Shown: positions 45,153-54,370 of the stretch, piece by piece
Position numbering within the stretch: the first letter of the stretch is position 1
Layout: every line of letters starts with the position of its first letter
NCBI GenBank assembly: GCA_023078555.1
Contig: CM041204.1
Location: 2,510,430-2,574,429, forward strand
Direction: 5' to 3'
DNA length: 64,000 bases
From: Ulva prolifera
Lineage: Eukaryota; Chlorophyta; Ulvophyceae; Ulvales; Ulvaceae
Program-made: the position numbers and the translations under genes
Notes under the pieces: model-generated
Database searches by the model: none
What the model saw: the letters and a program-made list of their open reading frames with translations, nothing else
Told to the model about the DNA's origin: nothing

Positions 45153-47465
45153 CTACGCCCATGCACTCTTCCATGCAAAGCGCTCTCTGTCCACATGCCA
45201 TTCAAGACACACGCCGGCACCTGAGGCCACGCGGTCCAGGTGCCCGCGAGTCTGGATCTCAGGTTCCCAGTGCCGATGGGTCGGCTCGAGCACGACCGTC
45301 TCAAGAGCAGGGAAAGCCGACACCGCTGCCACGAGCGCTTCAGCTTGCTCCCTGCTTAGAACAGTCACCCCAAGCCATCGCAGGCTCGGCCATGCCGCAG
45401 CGTGCGCATGTTGCGCGAAGTCACTGTTCCACCGCTCGCTCTGCCTCAGGATGAAATCGAGCCTGTCGGCACCAACTCGCACTGCGAGCTGAGTCAGCTT
45501 CGGCAGAGCCCCGAGAGCACGCGACAGGTGCGGCTGCACTTCGGGACCCACCGCAGCGCCTTGAAAGCACAGGCTCTGCAGCGCCTGCAGGCTCGCGAGC
45601 GCCTCACAGTCTTGCTGCGACCCGACACATCGCTCCCAGCCAGACACATGTAGGGCCGTGAGATGAGTCAGCTGCTGCGCGCCCGCACGCATGCCGGGCA
45701 GAACATCCCAGGCCAGTGCATTGCACACATGTATGTCCAAGTGCCGAAGCTCGACGCGGCGTAGGCGCGAGAACAAGGCCCGCCACGAGGATGCAACTGC
45801 AGCTCTCAGGAGTGAAGGCGGGCGGGTGCGTGCGTGCCAGCCGCAGGACACCCGCAGCCGCTGCAAGCCCGCCGCATTGGCAGCTACGCTGATGACCGCG
45901 CGGACGAGCACAAACACATCGGAGCTGATGCTGAGCTCTTGCAGGGTGGACAGAGACCCTAACGCTGCAGAGGCACCTCTGAGCGCTGCCCGCCGGTGGC
46001 GACCCTCTCCCTGGACGTCTAGATTGATGGCGAGGCTCCTCAGCTGCTGGAACCGCGGGAGGCTGTGCAGCAGCTGCTGAGTGTGATCGACGTCACCCGG
46101 CTGCCACGCTGCTGACGCGATGTCAGTGATTTGGAGGGTAGAGAGAGGTGCCGTGAGGTGGCGAAGGAGGGCGCTGGCGACGCTGTGGCGGGAGCCGGTC
46201 ACATGCACGTGGCTGAGGCAGGGCAGGCGAAGAGGGGTGCTGGCTGTGAATTTTCCATCCTGGCTTACGAGCTTCAGGCTGGTGAGGGCCGTGGAAGAAG
46301 AAAATATATCGCTGAGGCAGTGTTGCGGCACCTCTCCTGGCATACCACCTTCGCGGCCACGCTTTAGAGAGTGCAGCATGGAGTCTGCGGAATGGAGCGA
46401 CAAGCTCAGGTCCTGGAGGAGTGACAGCGGCGTCAGGACTGCCTTCAGCACATCCCCTGCCTCGGCAGTGAACGTGTTGTGGAGGTCGAGCGCCTGCAGG
46501 GACGTGAGCGTGGCAATCGCTTGGGCAACAGGCTGGAGTGCCGCAGATGCCCGGAGACCAGGTATTGCGATGCTCAGGCTGGTCATGCTGGAGTGATGGC
46601 GAATAGCCTCGGCTATGCGGAGAGTTGGTGTGGAGTCTGCGCAAGATGTGCGGGCCTCCATGCCCCGATCGCCGTATCGCATGTCACAGTGAAGCTCAAG
46701 GGACAGGATTGCAGGAGGCGATGCTGGCAGCTGTGCGAGGGTCTCAATGACGGACGGCAGCCAGTGGTTTCGCTGATCCGGGATGAGGAGGGCTTTGTCA
46801 GTTGTGATGGCTGCTGCGACAAGCGCGTCATGGTGGTGCACTGGCAAGAGCTCGAGCATCATGTCCAGGCGCATCTTCTGAGGGAACTCTTCGTCGTCTT
46901 CGCTGCTCATGATGCTTTCGAGGACGCGCTGCTGCAGGTGCACAGGTAGCTTGGCCAGGGCCTCAGACATCTCGGGATCAGGATCAGCACCATTGCTGCG
47001 GTGGACGGCCTCCGCCTGTAGCGAGTATGCGATGCTTCCCAGCATTTCATCAAAGTCCACAGCGTCCAGAGCATCAGCGACCTGTACAACAAGTCTTGCT
47101 CGCAACACTGCAGGTACCGATCGATGAAACGCTTCCACACGACTTGACCGACACGTGCAGGTGACGTGCTGGGTCAGCGGTCTCGCTCTGCAGATACACA
47201 CCTTCAGAAGGGTGCACCGCTGGTCCATGTGCTCCCAACTGTGCAGTATGGCAGGATCGGTGATGGACTGAACCCAGGTCCTGAACTCGGATAGAGACAC
47301 AACCTCGGGCAGTCTTGCATCGCCTCCCGCTTCCACGATTGATGATAGAACGCTGGACTGGGACACCACAACGTCTGGAATAGGGATATACATCATGAGC
47401 TGTCCTGCATAGGCCTCGGCTGGTGCCGAGTGCGTCAAGCACACCGGCCCGTCAATCTCCGCCAT
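45153..47465 (-). CDS. Array copy I: SKP1/POZ-like, F-box-like, LRR protein, type 2
   Basis: Exon 1 47465-47202 (88 codons, MAEIDGPVCLTHSAPAEAYA), intron 47201-47082, exon 2 47081-45153; 730 aa when spliced. The intron is 120 nt and has no in-frame stop, so unspliced RNA would encode a 770-aa protein with 40 extra residues inside the SKP1-like domain. The core is VSQSSVLSSIVEAGGDARLP, then CTLLK joined to VADALDAVDFDEMLGSIAYS. The F-box-like helix is LPVHLQQRVLESIM. LRRs differ from type 1 (LTHLTALHVSGWERC, LGALPKLTQLAVRVG), and the tail is GVCLEWHVDRERFAWKSAWA, shared with J. No copy of the type-1 upstream element is recognised. Confidence 0.8.
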   Translation of the reverse strand: MAEIDGPVCLTHSAPAEAYAGQLMMYIPIPDVVVSQSSVLSSIVEAGGDARLPEVVSLSEFRTWVQSITDPAILHSWEHMDQRCTLLKVCICRARPLTQHVTCTCRSSRVEAFHRSVPAVLRARLVVQVADALDAVDFDEMLGSIAYSLQAEAVHRSNGADPDPEMSEALAKLPVHLQQRVLESIMSSEDDEEFPQKMRLDMMLELLPVHHHDALVAAAITTDKALLIPDQRNHWLPSVIETLAQLPASPPAILSLELHCDMRYGDRGMEARTSCADSTPTLRIAEAIRHHSSMTSLSIAIPGLRASAALQPVAQAIATLTSLQALDLHNTFTAEAGDVLKAVLTPLSLLQDLSLSLHSADSMLHSLKRGREGGMPGEVPQHCLSDIFSSSTALTSLKLVSQDGKFTASTPLRLPCLSHVHVTGSRHSVASALLRHLTAPLSTLQITDIASAAWQPGDVDHTQQLLHSLPRFQQLRSLAINLDVQGEGRHRRAALRGASAALGSLSTLQELSISSDVFVLVRAVISVAANAAGLQRLRVSCGWHARTRPPSLLRAAVASSWRALFSRLRRVELRHLDIHVCNALAWDVLPGMRAGAQQLTHLTALHVSGWERCVGSQQDCEALASLQALQSLCFQGAAVGPEVQPHLSRALGALPKLTQLAVRVGADRLDFILRQSERWNSDFAQHAHAAAWPSLRWLGVTVLSREQAEALVAAVSAFPALETVVLEPTHRHWEPEIQTRGHLDRVASGAGVCLEWHVDRERFAWKSAWA

Positions 47466-47803
47466 GTCAATCTGTAGTCGGCGGTGTCACCGGCCTCGCG
47501 CAGGTCTGCACACGCGTTTTTCCGTCCACCTTTTGAAGAATGAAAATCTACGACAGCAAGTGCGATAATGATCGGTCGATACGGACACTGTCCGCTGCAG
47601 AACTTGGCGTCCGCGCCAGGAGCTGCAGGAATGACCGATCTGACAGTTCGAAGACGCTTCTTTTTGTGAGCTGTCGAATCTTGAGGTGCGCCAGCGTGGT
47701 GGCACTGCCAGGTAGTGCGTCAGCGCGGATTGAGCAGCGCAGATTGCTATCAACTTGTCACGAGCAATGTCAGTGGCTGCCGGGGTCCCGGGATGCTGGC
47801 TTG

Positions 47804-47873
47804 GCAAAAGCAGCACCTGTGCACCAGTGCTGCAAGGCTACCCATCACTGGTGCACAGGTATTACTTTTGCTG
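47804..47873. repeat. Hairpin-forming inverted repeat
   Basis: ACCTGTGCACCAGTG (47815-47829) and CACTGGTGCACAGGT (47846-47860) are perfect inverted arms of 15 bp with a 16-nt loop, extended imperfectly by AGCAAAAG-type flanks to about 47804-47873. It may be a small foldback element or a small-RNA-type hairpin in the spacer upstream of copy I. Confidence 0.6.
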
Positions 47874-48039
47874 GGTTGGAGCTGGAGATTCTGCAGGTAC
47901 AGAGAAGGTTATCTCCCTTTGAAGTCCGACTCGCCGCTGTGGCATGAGAGTATTCCATATGGACATGGACAGCCACCCCGAGCCTCCGCAGAGACAACCA
48001 CACCGCAGCGGCCGCAACTCACGCCGAACGCATGCAGTC

Positions 48040-48330
48040 CCCCACTGCATCCCCGAGGCAGCTGGGGCGCCACCATCACCATGCCGCAGCGGAAGGTGGG
48101 CCAGGCGCGACGGCACCTCGAGGCCGGATGCCCCACTGGCTGGTCCGGCTGCACTACAAGCGACAGTGCGGGTGTCTTGTGGGTACGGCGTCCGCAGATA
48201 CTGCAAGCTAGTGAGCGCCTGGAAGTCGTGTGTGGGCCAGAGACAGTCAATCCAGCCAAACAAGTGCAGCGCTGTTAAGTTTGTCAGGTGCTACATCCGC
48301 ACATGCGTGCCAGGCAGCAGCCAACACAAG
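48040..48330 (-). pseudogene. Small LRR relic of the type-2 subfamily
   Basis: The frame 48290-48170 reads LTNLTALHLFGWIDCLWPTH, almost the same as LTHLTALHLFGWRDCLWDPR in J. A stop and frame changes flank it (WLLPGTHADVAP in a second frame at 48330). The remaining repeats and both ends are missing. Confidence 0.6.
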
Positions 48331-48724
48331 CAAGGCATGTAGCACCGCGAGCAACAACCAGAGGAACCCACACCACGCAACGAGCCACACGTAACGAGCC
48401 ACACGCAGCACACACCAACACACCCACGCAACGGCAGCACCCGCGCCGGCCACAGCCACACAGTTGATCGCTGCTGTGTGGCATGCATATGGACGTGCGC
48501 TTCACGGAAACACGAACTACCAGCCTCTTGCGAGCTGTTGCTGTGCCACACGATCATGCGGTCTGCATGAGTGCGTCGGCATCAAAGGGTATCGTTCAGA
48601 CGACGTCGACATGCTGAAAAGAACCCGGAAATACAAGGACAGAGCCCCATCAGCCCCTAGCTCCACGCCTGACGCCGTGACTGCGGAATCACCAAGTGCA
48701 GACTCGCAGAGACTCGTGGCTATG

Positions 48725-50403
48725 TTACTGTCGCACGTTGGTGTAGTCACCCTCAATTGTTATGACGACTCCGGCGGCGGCGGCACTGCTTCGCAGACTG
48801 TCTGGCACAGCAGGCAGATCTTCGCGGTCGACGTGCCTTCGGCCTCCAACACGACGCCCGCGGCTGTAGAGCACATACACGATCTGCCGAAGGGAGGACA
48901 GGCTACACATACCCTGGACGACTGGCAGCAGCGCATCCAAGCTTAAGGGCCGGGATGATCCGAGCCACATGCGTGAGTTGCGTGCGGTTGCCTGGAGGGG
49001 CACGGGTTTCCAGGTGGTTTACCCCTTCAGCATATGTGGTCCCGTTAAGTCGGATCCGGAGTCGTCAATGTCCAATAGCTATAGGATACGGCTCAGTAAC
49101 TTATTTGAAATCTAGATTTACTTTACCTTACATGCCGAGGCCAAGTGCCCAAGGCCACGCGCCCAGCAGCTGCTGCGCCTGGCAGGCCGCCGCAAAAGCG
49201 TAGTGCTCGCCCGCGGCACTTAGCACGAGGCGCGTGAGGCACCGCAGTGGCAGCAGGGCCGCCACGAAGCTCACGTCCAGCTCAGATCTAGAGCGAGGCA
49301 GGTCAACGTCGTCCAGGTGCAGGTCACACAGCTGCGTCATCCCTGATAGCGTCTCGAAATCCCCTCACTTCGCATAGAGGCCTAGGTGTGACCTTCCAGC
49401 CGCAGGGCAGACAAGTTTGTCAGTGGCGATATGGCAAACAGTGGCAGCGCAGTTGAGGAACACATGTTGAGGCTGAAGCTGGAAAGCTTTGAGTGGTGGA
49501 GAAGTGCAGTGAAGAGGTCCAATGTTATGTTCCAATATTGGAACAGGAATAGCTACAGCTATATACATTTCGCCTCTGATCTGCTTTGGCGGTGGGTGAA
49601 ACTGATACGGAGCGATGCGGTGGATGGAGGCAAAGCTGGGACCTGACAAAGAGCATTGAAATACAACCTACGTCGGGGGTACCACTTGAAGCATGCCTCG
49701 AGAGTTTTGTGCGGAGGCTGGATGGCTGCATGGAGGCTCTCTGACAAAAATGCGAGAAGGTCATTTATAGATCTGGCGTTCGGCGTCAAAGCTGCTAGAA
49801 AATTTCTCTTTGGATGGGGTGTGGCAGTGCATCAAGAATCTTCCGTGCTCTGTAGCTGCAGAGCTCTCTCAGCCCTAGGGTTTCGCATGAGCTGCTCCCA
49901 CTCTCTAGGGCTTGCACCGAAGGAAATTGTTCGACAGCTGCTGACCTCAGACACGCTGCTGCAACCTGGACCCACCCATCGCCGGAGTGGTCGCCTACAG
50001 CGTCTGCCACCTGCACCAGCCTTCGCCAAAACATGTTCTGCCACGGTCAGCTATGAGCAGACATGGGAATCGGAATCGATATCACATGGAGCAGACCCAT
50101 GCCTGCTCAAATCGTTGCGGTGAGACATATATATACCTTGACGATGGTGCAGAGCGTTGAAAATGGTGTGCGCTTCATGTCCTTGCTGCCTGCACCAGCT
50201 GCGAGCCATGCCCTGAACTCCGATGCATTCACCGCTTCTGGCAGCCTCGCGTTACCACCGGCCTCAGCGATGCATGCTAGAACGCTTCTCCTAGAGCCCG
50301 TCTTCGTATCTACGACGTCGTAAAGTACAAGTTCGCCAGATGAGATTGGCACGGGCGCTACTTGCGTGAAGTGCACAGGGCATGAAGCGTTGCAGTCGTG
50401 CAT
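48725..50403 (-). pseudogene. Array copy L: type-1 gene with internal deletion and frameshifts
   Basis: Exon 1 (50403-50137, 89 codons, MHDCNASCPVHFTQVAP) and its donor are intact, and exon 2 begins at 50010 with VADAVGDHSGDGWVQVAAAC, followed by LPHPIQREIF and then a stop near 49797. A second frame continues with SLHAAIQPPHKTLEACF at 49740. Most central LRRs are deleted. At 49340-49128 MTQLCDLHLDDVDLP and ALLPLRCLTRLVLS reappear, and the tail SAAAAGVVITIEGDY ends at 48725. The intact promoter-side element and exon 1 suggest that decay is young or that a short protein is still made. Confidence 0.75.
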
Positions 50404-50537
50404 CGTGATGCTGATTGGCTACTTCAAGAGCTATAATCATTTAAGAGAAGCAAAATTTGCGGATGTCTGCGTTGAATCGTCTGCGAAGCAGCACAGGCTC
50501 TGACACACTGAGTGATTGCCGTTGCGACGTATGCATC

Positions 50538-50556
50538 AAGCCTGCAGTGACTTTCG
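50538..50556 (-). promoter_or_regulatory. Shared upstream element, copy L
   Basis: AAGCCTGCAGTGACTTTCG, 135 bp upstream of the ATG; CCTGCAGTGAC is exact and the flanks have drifted, as expected if the gene no longer needs it. Confidence 0.4.
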
Positions 50557-51126
50557 AGACTGCATCCGACAAGTGACAACGCGGCTGCAACCTGTGTACT
50601 CCGATGGTGCAACTACGCGATGGCGATGCTCATTGGCAACGACTTTGAGCAGTCCCGATGGTTGCCTGTCGCCACTACGTAGTGGCGTACGCGTACGTAC
50701 GTGCAGGTAGCCACCATGATGTCAGGTCAACAGCCGCACTTCGGAAACACCCAAACATGCCCCGATGACGCTGAAAAGATACTACATCACAAATGCATGT
50801 AGCCAGCCACAGGCATGCGTGCAGGCCACCCTTCGCTAGACCTGGGCAACATGCACATGCTGCAGGCCTGCGGCAGTACACCCTGTCGTACGACGTGGCC
50901 TTCTGGAGAGGGGGTTTGCAGGGGAGCGCGTACACGGCATGCATGGGACCAACAGAGGCATCAGATTAACAACATGCAGGAGCTTTGCGCGACGGCAGTG
51001 GGACAAACTTTTATGCATGTGACGTCCCTTATGCGCCGTGCTTTGTTCCTGTGCAGCTGAGTATGCAGACTGGCCAGCTGGTTAGCAGCAACAGCTCACC
51101 GAGGCCTCATGTGCATGCCGCTGTCC

Positions 51127-51213
51127 TACACCAGTGTTGGGTTGTCTGGCCACCCTTAATAGGTAACAATTCCGACCTTTCAGGTCTAATTTCTGGGTGG
51201 CAGCCCTGAAAAT
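51127..51213 (-). repeat. Dispersed repeat, copy 2 of 3 (inverted)
   Basis: Read on the minus strand it starts TTTTCAGGGCTGCCACCCAG and ends CCAACACTGGTGTAGG, matching the repeat at 63155-63238 and, less closely, at 2882-2968. The middle differs (GTTACCTATTAAGGG in place of GTTCTATGTGATCGG). It lies 140 bp beyond the end of copy M. Confidence 0.6.
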
Positions 51214-51349
51214 GTTGCAAAGCGACGCAACACTGTTCTACACACCCGTAAAAACCCCATGCGGCCCGCGCTTATGTATGCCAGCATATCTGATCGCATG
51301 CTTGTATGCGTTGTTACACAGCCATGTCCGGAAGCACACTGGCAACTCA

Positions 51350-53171
51350 TCACGGTGACCCAGTCATGCACACATCTTCGCAGTCGGGCAGCGCATCGGC
51401 TGCCATGACAACCCCTGCCGCGGCGGCAATCTCCCGCAGACTCACCAGCACATCAAAGCTGCGTTTTGCCTCTACTTCACTCGTGTCAAAGCTGTCACAC
51501 ACAAGCATGAGCTGCCGCAGGTCCGGAAGGGCACACAGCGACTGCACGAGTGGCTGTAACTCAGCCGCCGACCGCGGCCTGGCGACCTGCACGCCAGATC
51601 GCGCAGCTCTGGCCACGCGCCGCGCAGCTGCTGCGCCTTGCAGGCCGCGGTGAAAGCCTCATGCATGCCCGCGGCGTTCAGCACGAGCTGCGTGAGGCGC
51701 CGCAGCGGCAGCAGGGCGGGCACGAGGCGCGGCCGCAGCTCCGCGGGCAGGGTGAATTCATTGAGGTGCAGCCCGCGCAGCTGCGTCATCCGCGACAGCG
51801 CCTCGAGGTCCTCTGCGGCACGCACAAGGTTGCGCCCTGCAAGGCGCAGGGCCGACATGCAGGTCAGTGGGACCAGGGCGGACAGCTCCCGCCCGCTGAT
51901 TCCCCTATTGCCGATGACCGCCAGGTCCAGGTTCTGCAGCTGCAAGCCACCGAGGTGGCTGAGCACCTGCGACCAGCCCTCTGGCGACGATTCATACGAA
52001 CCGTCGTCACAACGGCAGAAGATCGTCAAGTGCTGCAGCGCCGGCAGCGCGGTAGAGAGCTGCGGCGCAGCCTTGAAGAGGGCCCAGAAGTCAACTCTCA
52101 GCCTTAGATCGGAGAGTTCGCGGAGCGCGGTGAGGGCACCTCTGGGGGTGTGCAGGACGAGACGGAGCGCACGAGCCGCCCAGGTCTCGGGGACGCTAGC
52201 GAGGTACAGCGTCCGCAGCTGCGGGAACGCGTACATGCTGCGCGCGACGTCCGTGCATTCCGCCACGTCTTCTGCTTGCCAGGGCACTGACTGCTCGAAA
52301 GCGAGGCTTGTGAGGGGGGAGGTGCGGAGGATGTGGAGGAGGCGGGCTGCAGCGGTGCAATCATCCATGCGCAGCGCGAGGTGGCGTAGGTGCTGCAGGG
52401 AGGCGTCCGCAACGTCCGGGAAGAGTTCACCTGCGTCGCCAAGGCGTTGACGCGCGCGCTAGCCCCGGAGCCAGATTCTGAGGGAGGTGAGGCCAAGGGC
52501 TGAGGAGAGGAGGGTGGCGAGGCAGTGCCGTGGCTGTGGTGGAGCATCAGGCGTACCAGCGTCGCGCTGCCGCTTCAACATAGACAGCACAGACTTGACC
52601 TCCAGTGAGATGTGGAGGCAGTCAAGCTGAGGCAGGCTGTGGAGGGCGGCCTGGAGGGCGGGTATGGCGTCTGAGGGGAAGTGGGCTTCGGGATCGCCGA
52701 GGTGCAGAGACTGGAGGGACGACAAGGCTTCGGCAAGAATATTTGCTTCTGTGGTCGTTGGATTCATGCTGAGTTGGAGGGTGGAGAGCATCGAGTGGTG
52801 GCTCAGTGCTGCTGCGAGGTGCGACGCTGTGCTTGTCCTCTCTTCAGTGTTAACACTGAACGTTATGCCAGGTTGCGAAGTCGATGTGGAGCGATGCAAT
52901 GGATGGAGGAGAAGCTGGGAGCGCAGCGAGGGCGTCGAAGAATGGCAGAGGATGATGGTGGGGTAGAAAGGATGCCTTCATAGATCGTTGTGGAGGCTTG
53001 ATGGCTGCGTCGATGATGGCTGCGTGGAGGCTCTGTGGCAGCCACTGGATCAGGTCGAGAGAGCATGTCGAGTCGCGGGCATGAGCTGCTGACAGAATGT
53101 GTCTCTGGGCGTCATCTGGCAGCGAGGAAAGGCTCTGTGCTAGCACCGCTCGCTCAGCCATGCATTCACGA
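51350..53171 (-). pseudogene. Array copy M: type-1 gene lacking the SKP1-like exon, several frameshifts
   Basis: The recognisable sequence starts at about 53171 with SLSSLPDDAQRHILSAAHAR, the F-box-like segment, so exon 1 and the start of exon 2 are gone. Frame changes occur near 52870 (after SIASLHIDFATW), at a stop near 52459, and near 51610 (after LRGAWPELRDL). Between them the LRRs are well preserved (HLRHLALRMDDCTAAARLLH, ALPALQHLTIFCR, MTQLRGLHLNEFTLP, ALLPLRRLTQLVLN) and the tail is EIAAAAGVVMAADALP. Preservation of long LRR stretches indicates recent decay or use as a gene-conversion donor. Confidence 0.75.
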
Positions 53172-53299
53172 AAGGTACTAAAGAGCGCATGTGTGAGGAT
53201 GCCGATTTGGGTCCAGTGCGCATCCGCTTGCCCACACGCAGGCACACTGACCAGCGGCAGTGTACCCGAGCTACTAGCACATCCCGCAATCACAAAGTG

Positions 53300-54370
53300 G
53301 TTCTGCGCATGCAGGCCCTGCTGCAGTGCTCAGCTGGGGGGTCGAATTACCCTGTGACATGCTTGGCAGGTCACAGTGCATCCAAGCTTCCAGACTGCAT
53401 CAAGCAATGTCAGTGGACATTGCATACATGATACGGGAATGTAAAAAGTGCACCGCGTGACGGAAACGTTAGCGCACATCGACTGCTTTTTTTGCATACA
53501 AACTCACAGATGCAATTGGAAATGCGCAGTCTATCTCACCGAATGTAGAAGGGGACGTGAATGGATGCAATCAAGTGTGGGCGTCCCATACGGTCACGTC
53601 GACCCTTTGCACGTACATCCACACTGAATTTCACTGGCACAGCAGAGCATGGCTGCAGCCTTGGGCCCCGCATGCATACAGTCGATGGCGACGAGTGTGG
53701 CATTGCCGGCCGGCCCATCTTTGTTGCTGCACTACGTGGACACTAGCACATTATCTAGATCCACCGGTGTGTCAGCAGTGCTGACTCAGCACTGGCGAGA
53801 GGTTCTAGAGGTGCGAGGTGATACGCATCAGCACACACTGTCTCCTCAGAAATGAACAGACTACTAGTAGTCTACATCGCCTGACATTAGAACCCGGCTC
53901 TGTGACCAGACAAACCTGACTGCAGGAACAATGATCACTGTGCCGGGAGGCCAAGCACAAGCACCAGTGAAGGTGGCTGCAGAGCTCGCCCCTTAGTCGC
54001 CAACTACGCAAGACTGAGGACTAGAGAGGCCGATGGCACTCGACAGCGCGCTGCAGCGCTCTAGCTGCTGGGAGATGGAGAGTTCGAGACGAAGAGAGCC
54101 TTGTGTTCCTGCACAAAAAAGACAACCATGATGCAGTGCAGCACACTGACCTGTGGCCAGTACGTCGTCCAAGATGACGATCTCAGCACAGCTGACTGCG
54201 CAAGGCAGCACCGACCCTGTGCAGCACACGACATGAAACTGTGAACCGGAGCATGCAGCTCGCGACTGGCGGCCACATGGATCCAGTGACTGATCTAGAC
54301 ACTAACAGGCAGCAGCATCACGCAGCGGACAGCAGCAGATGCATGCAGGACGCACCAACAGGGCTCCGGT
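53300..54370. other. Spacer between copies M and J
   Basis: No gene is supported. Short palindromes occur, for example AGACTACTAGTAGTCT at 53858-53873. Upstream of M there is no SKP1-like exon before 54.3 kb, confirming its 5' truncation. Confidence 0.4.
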
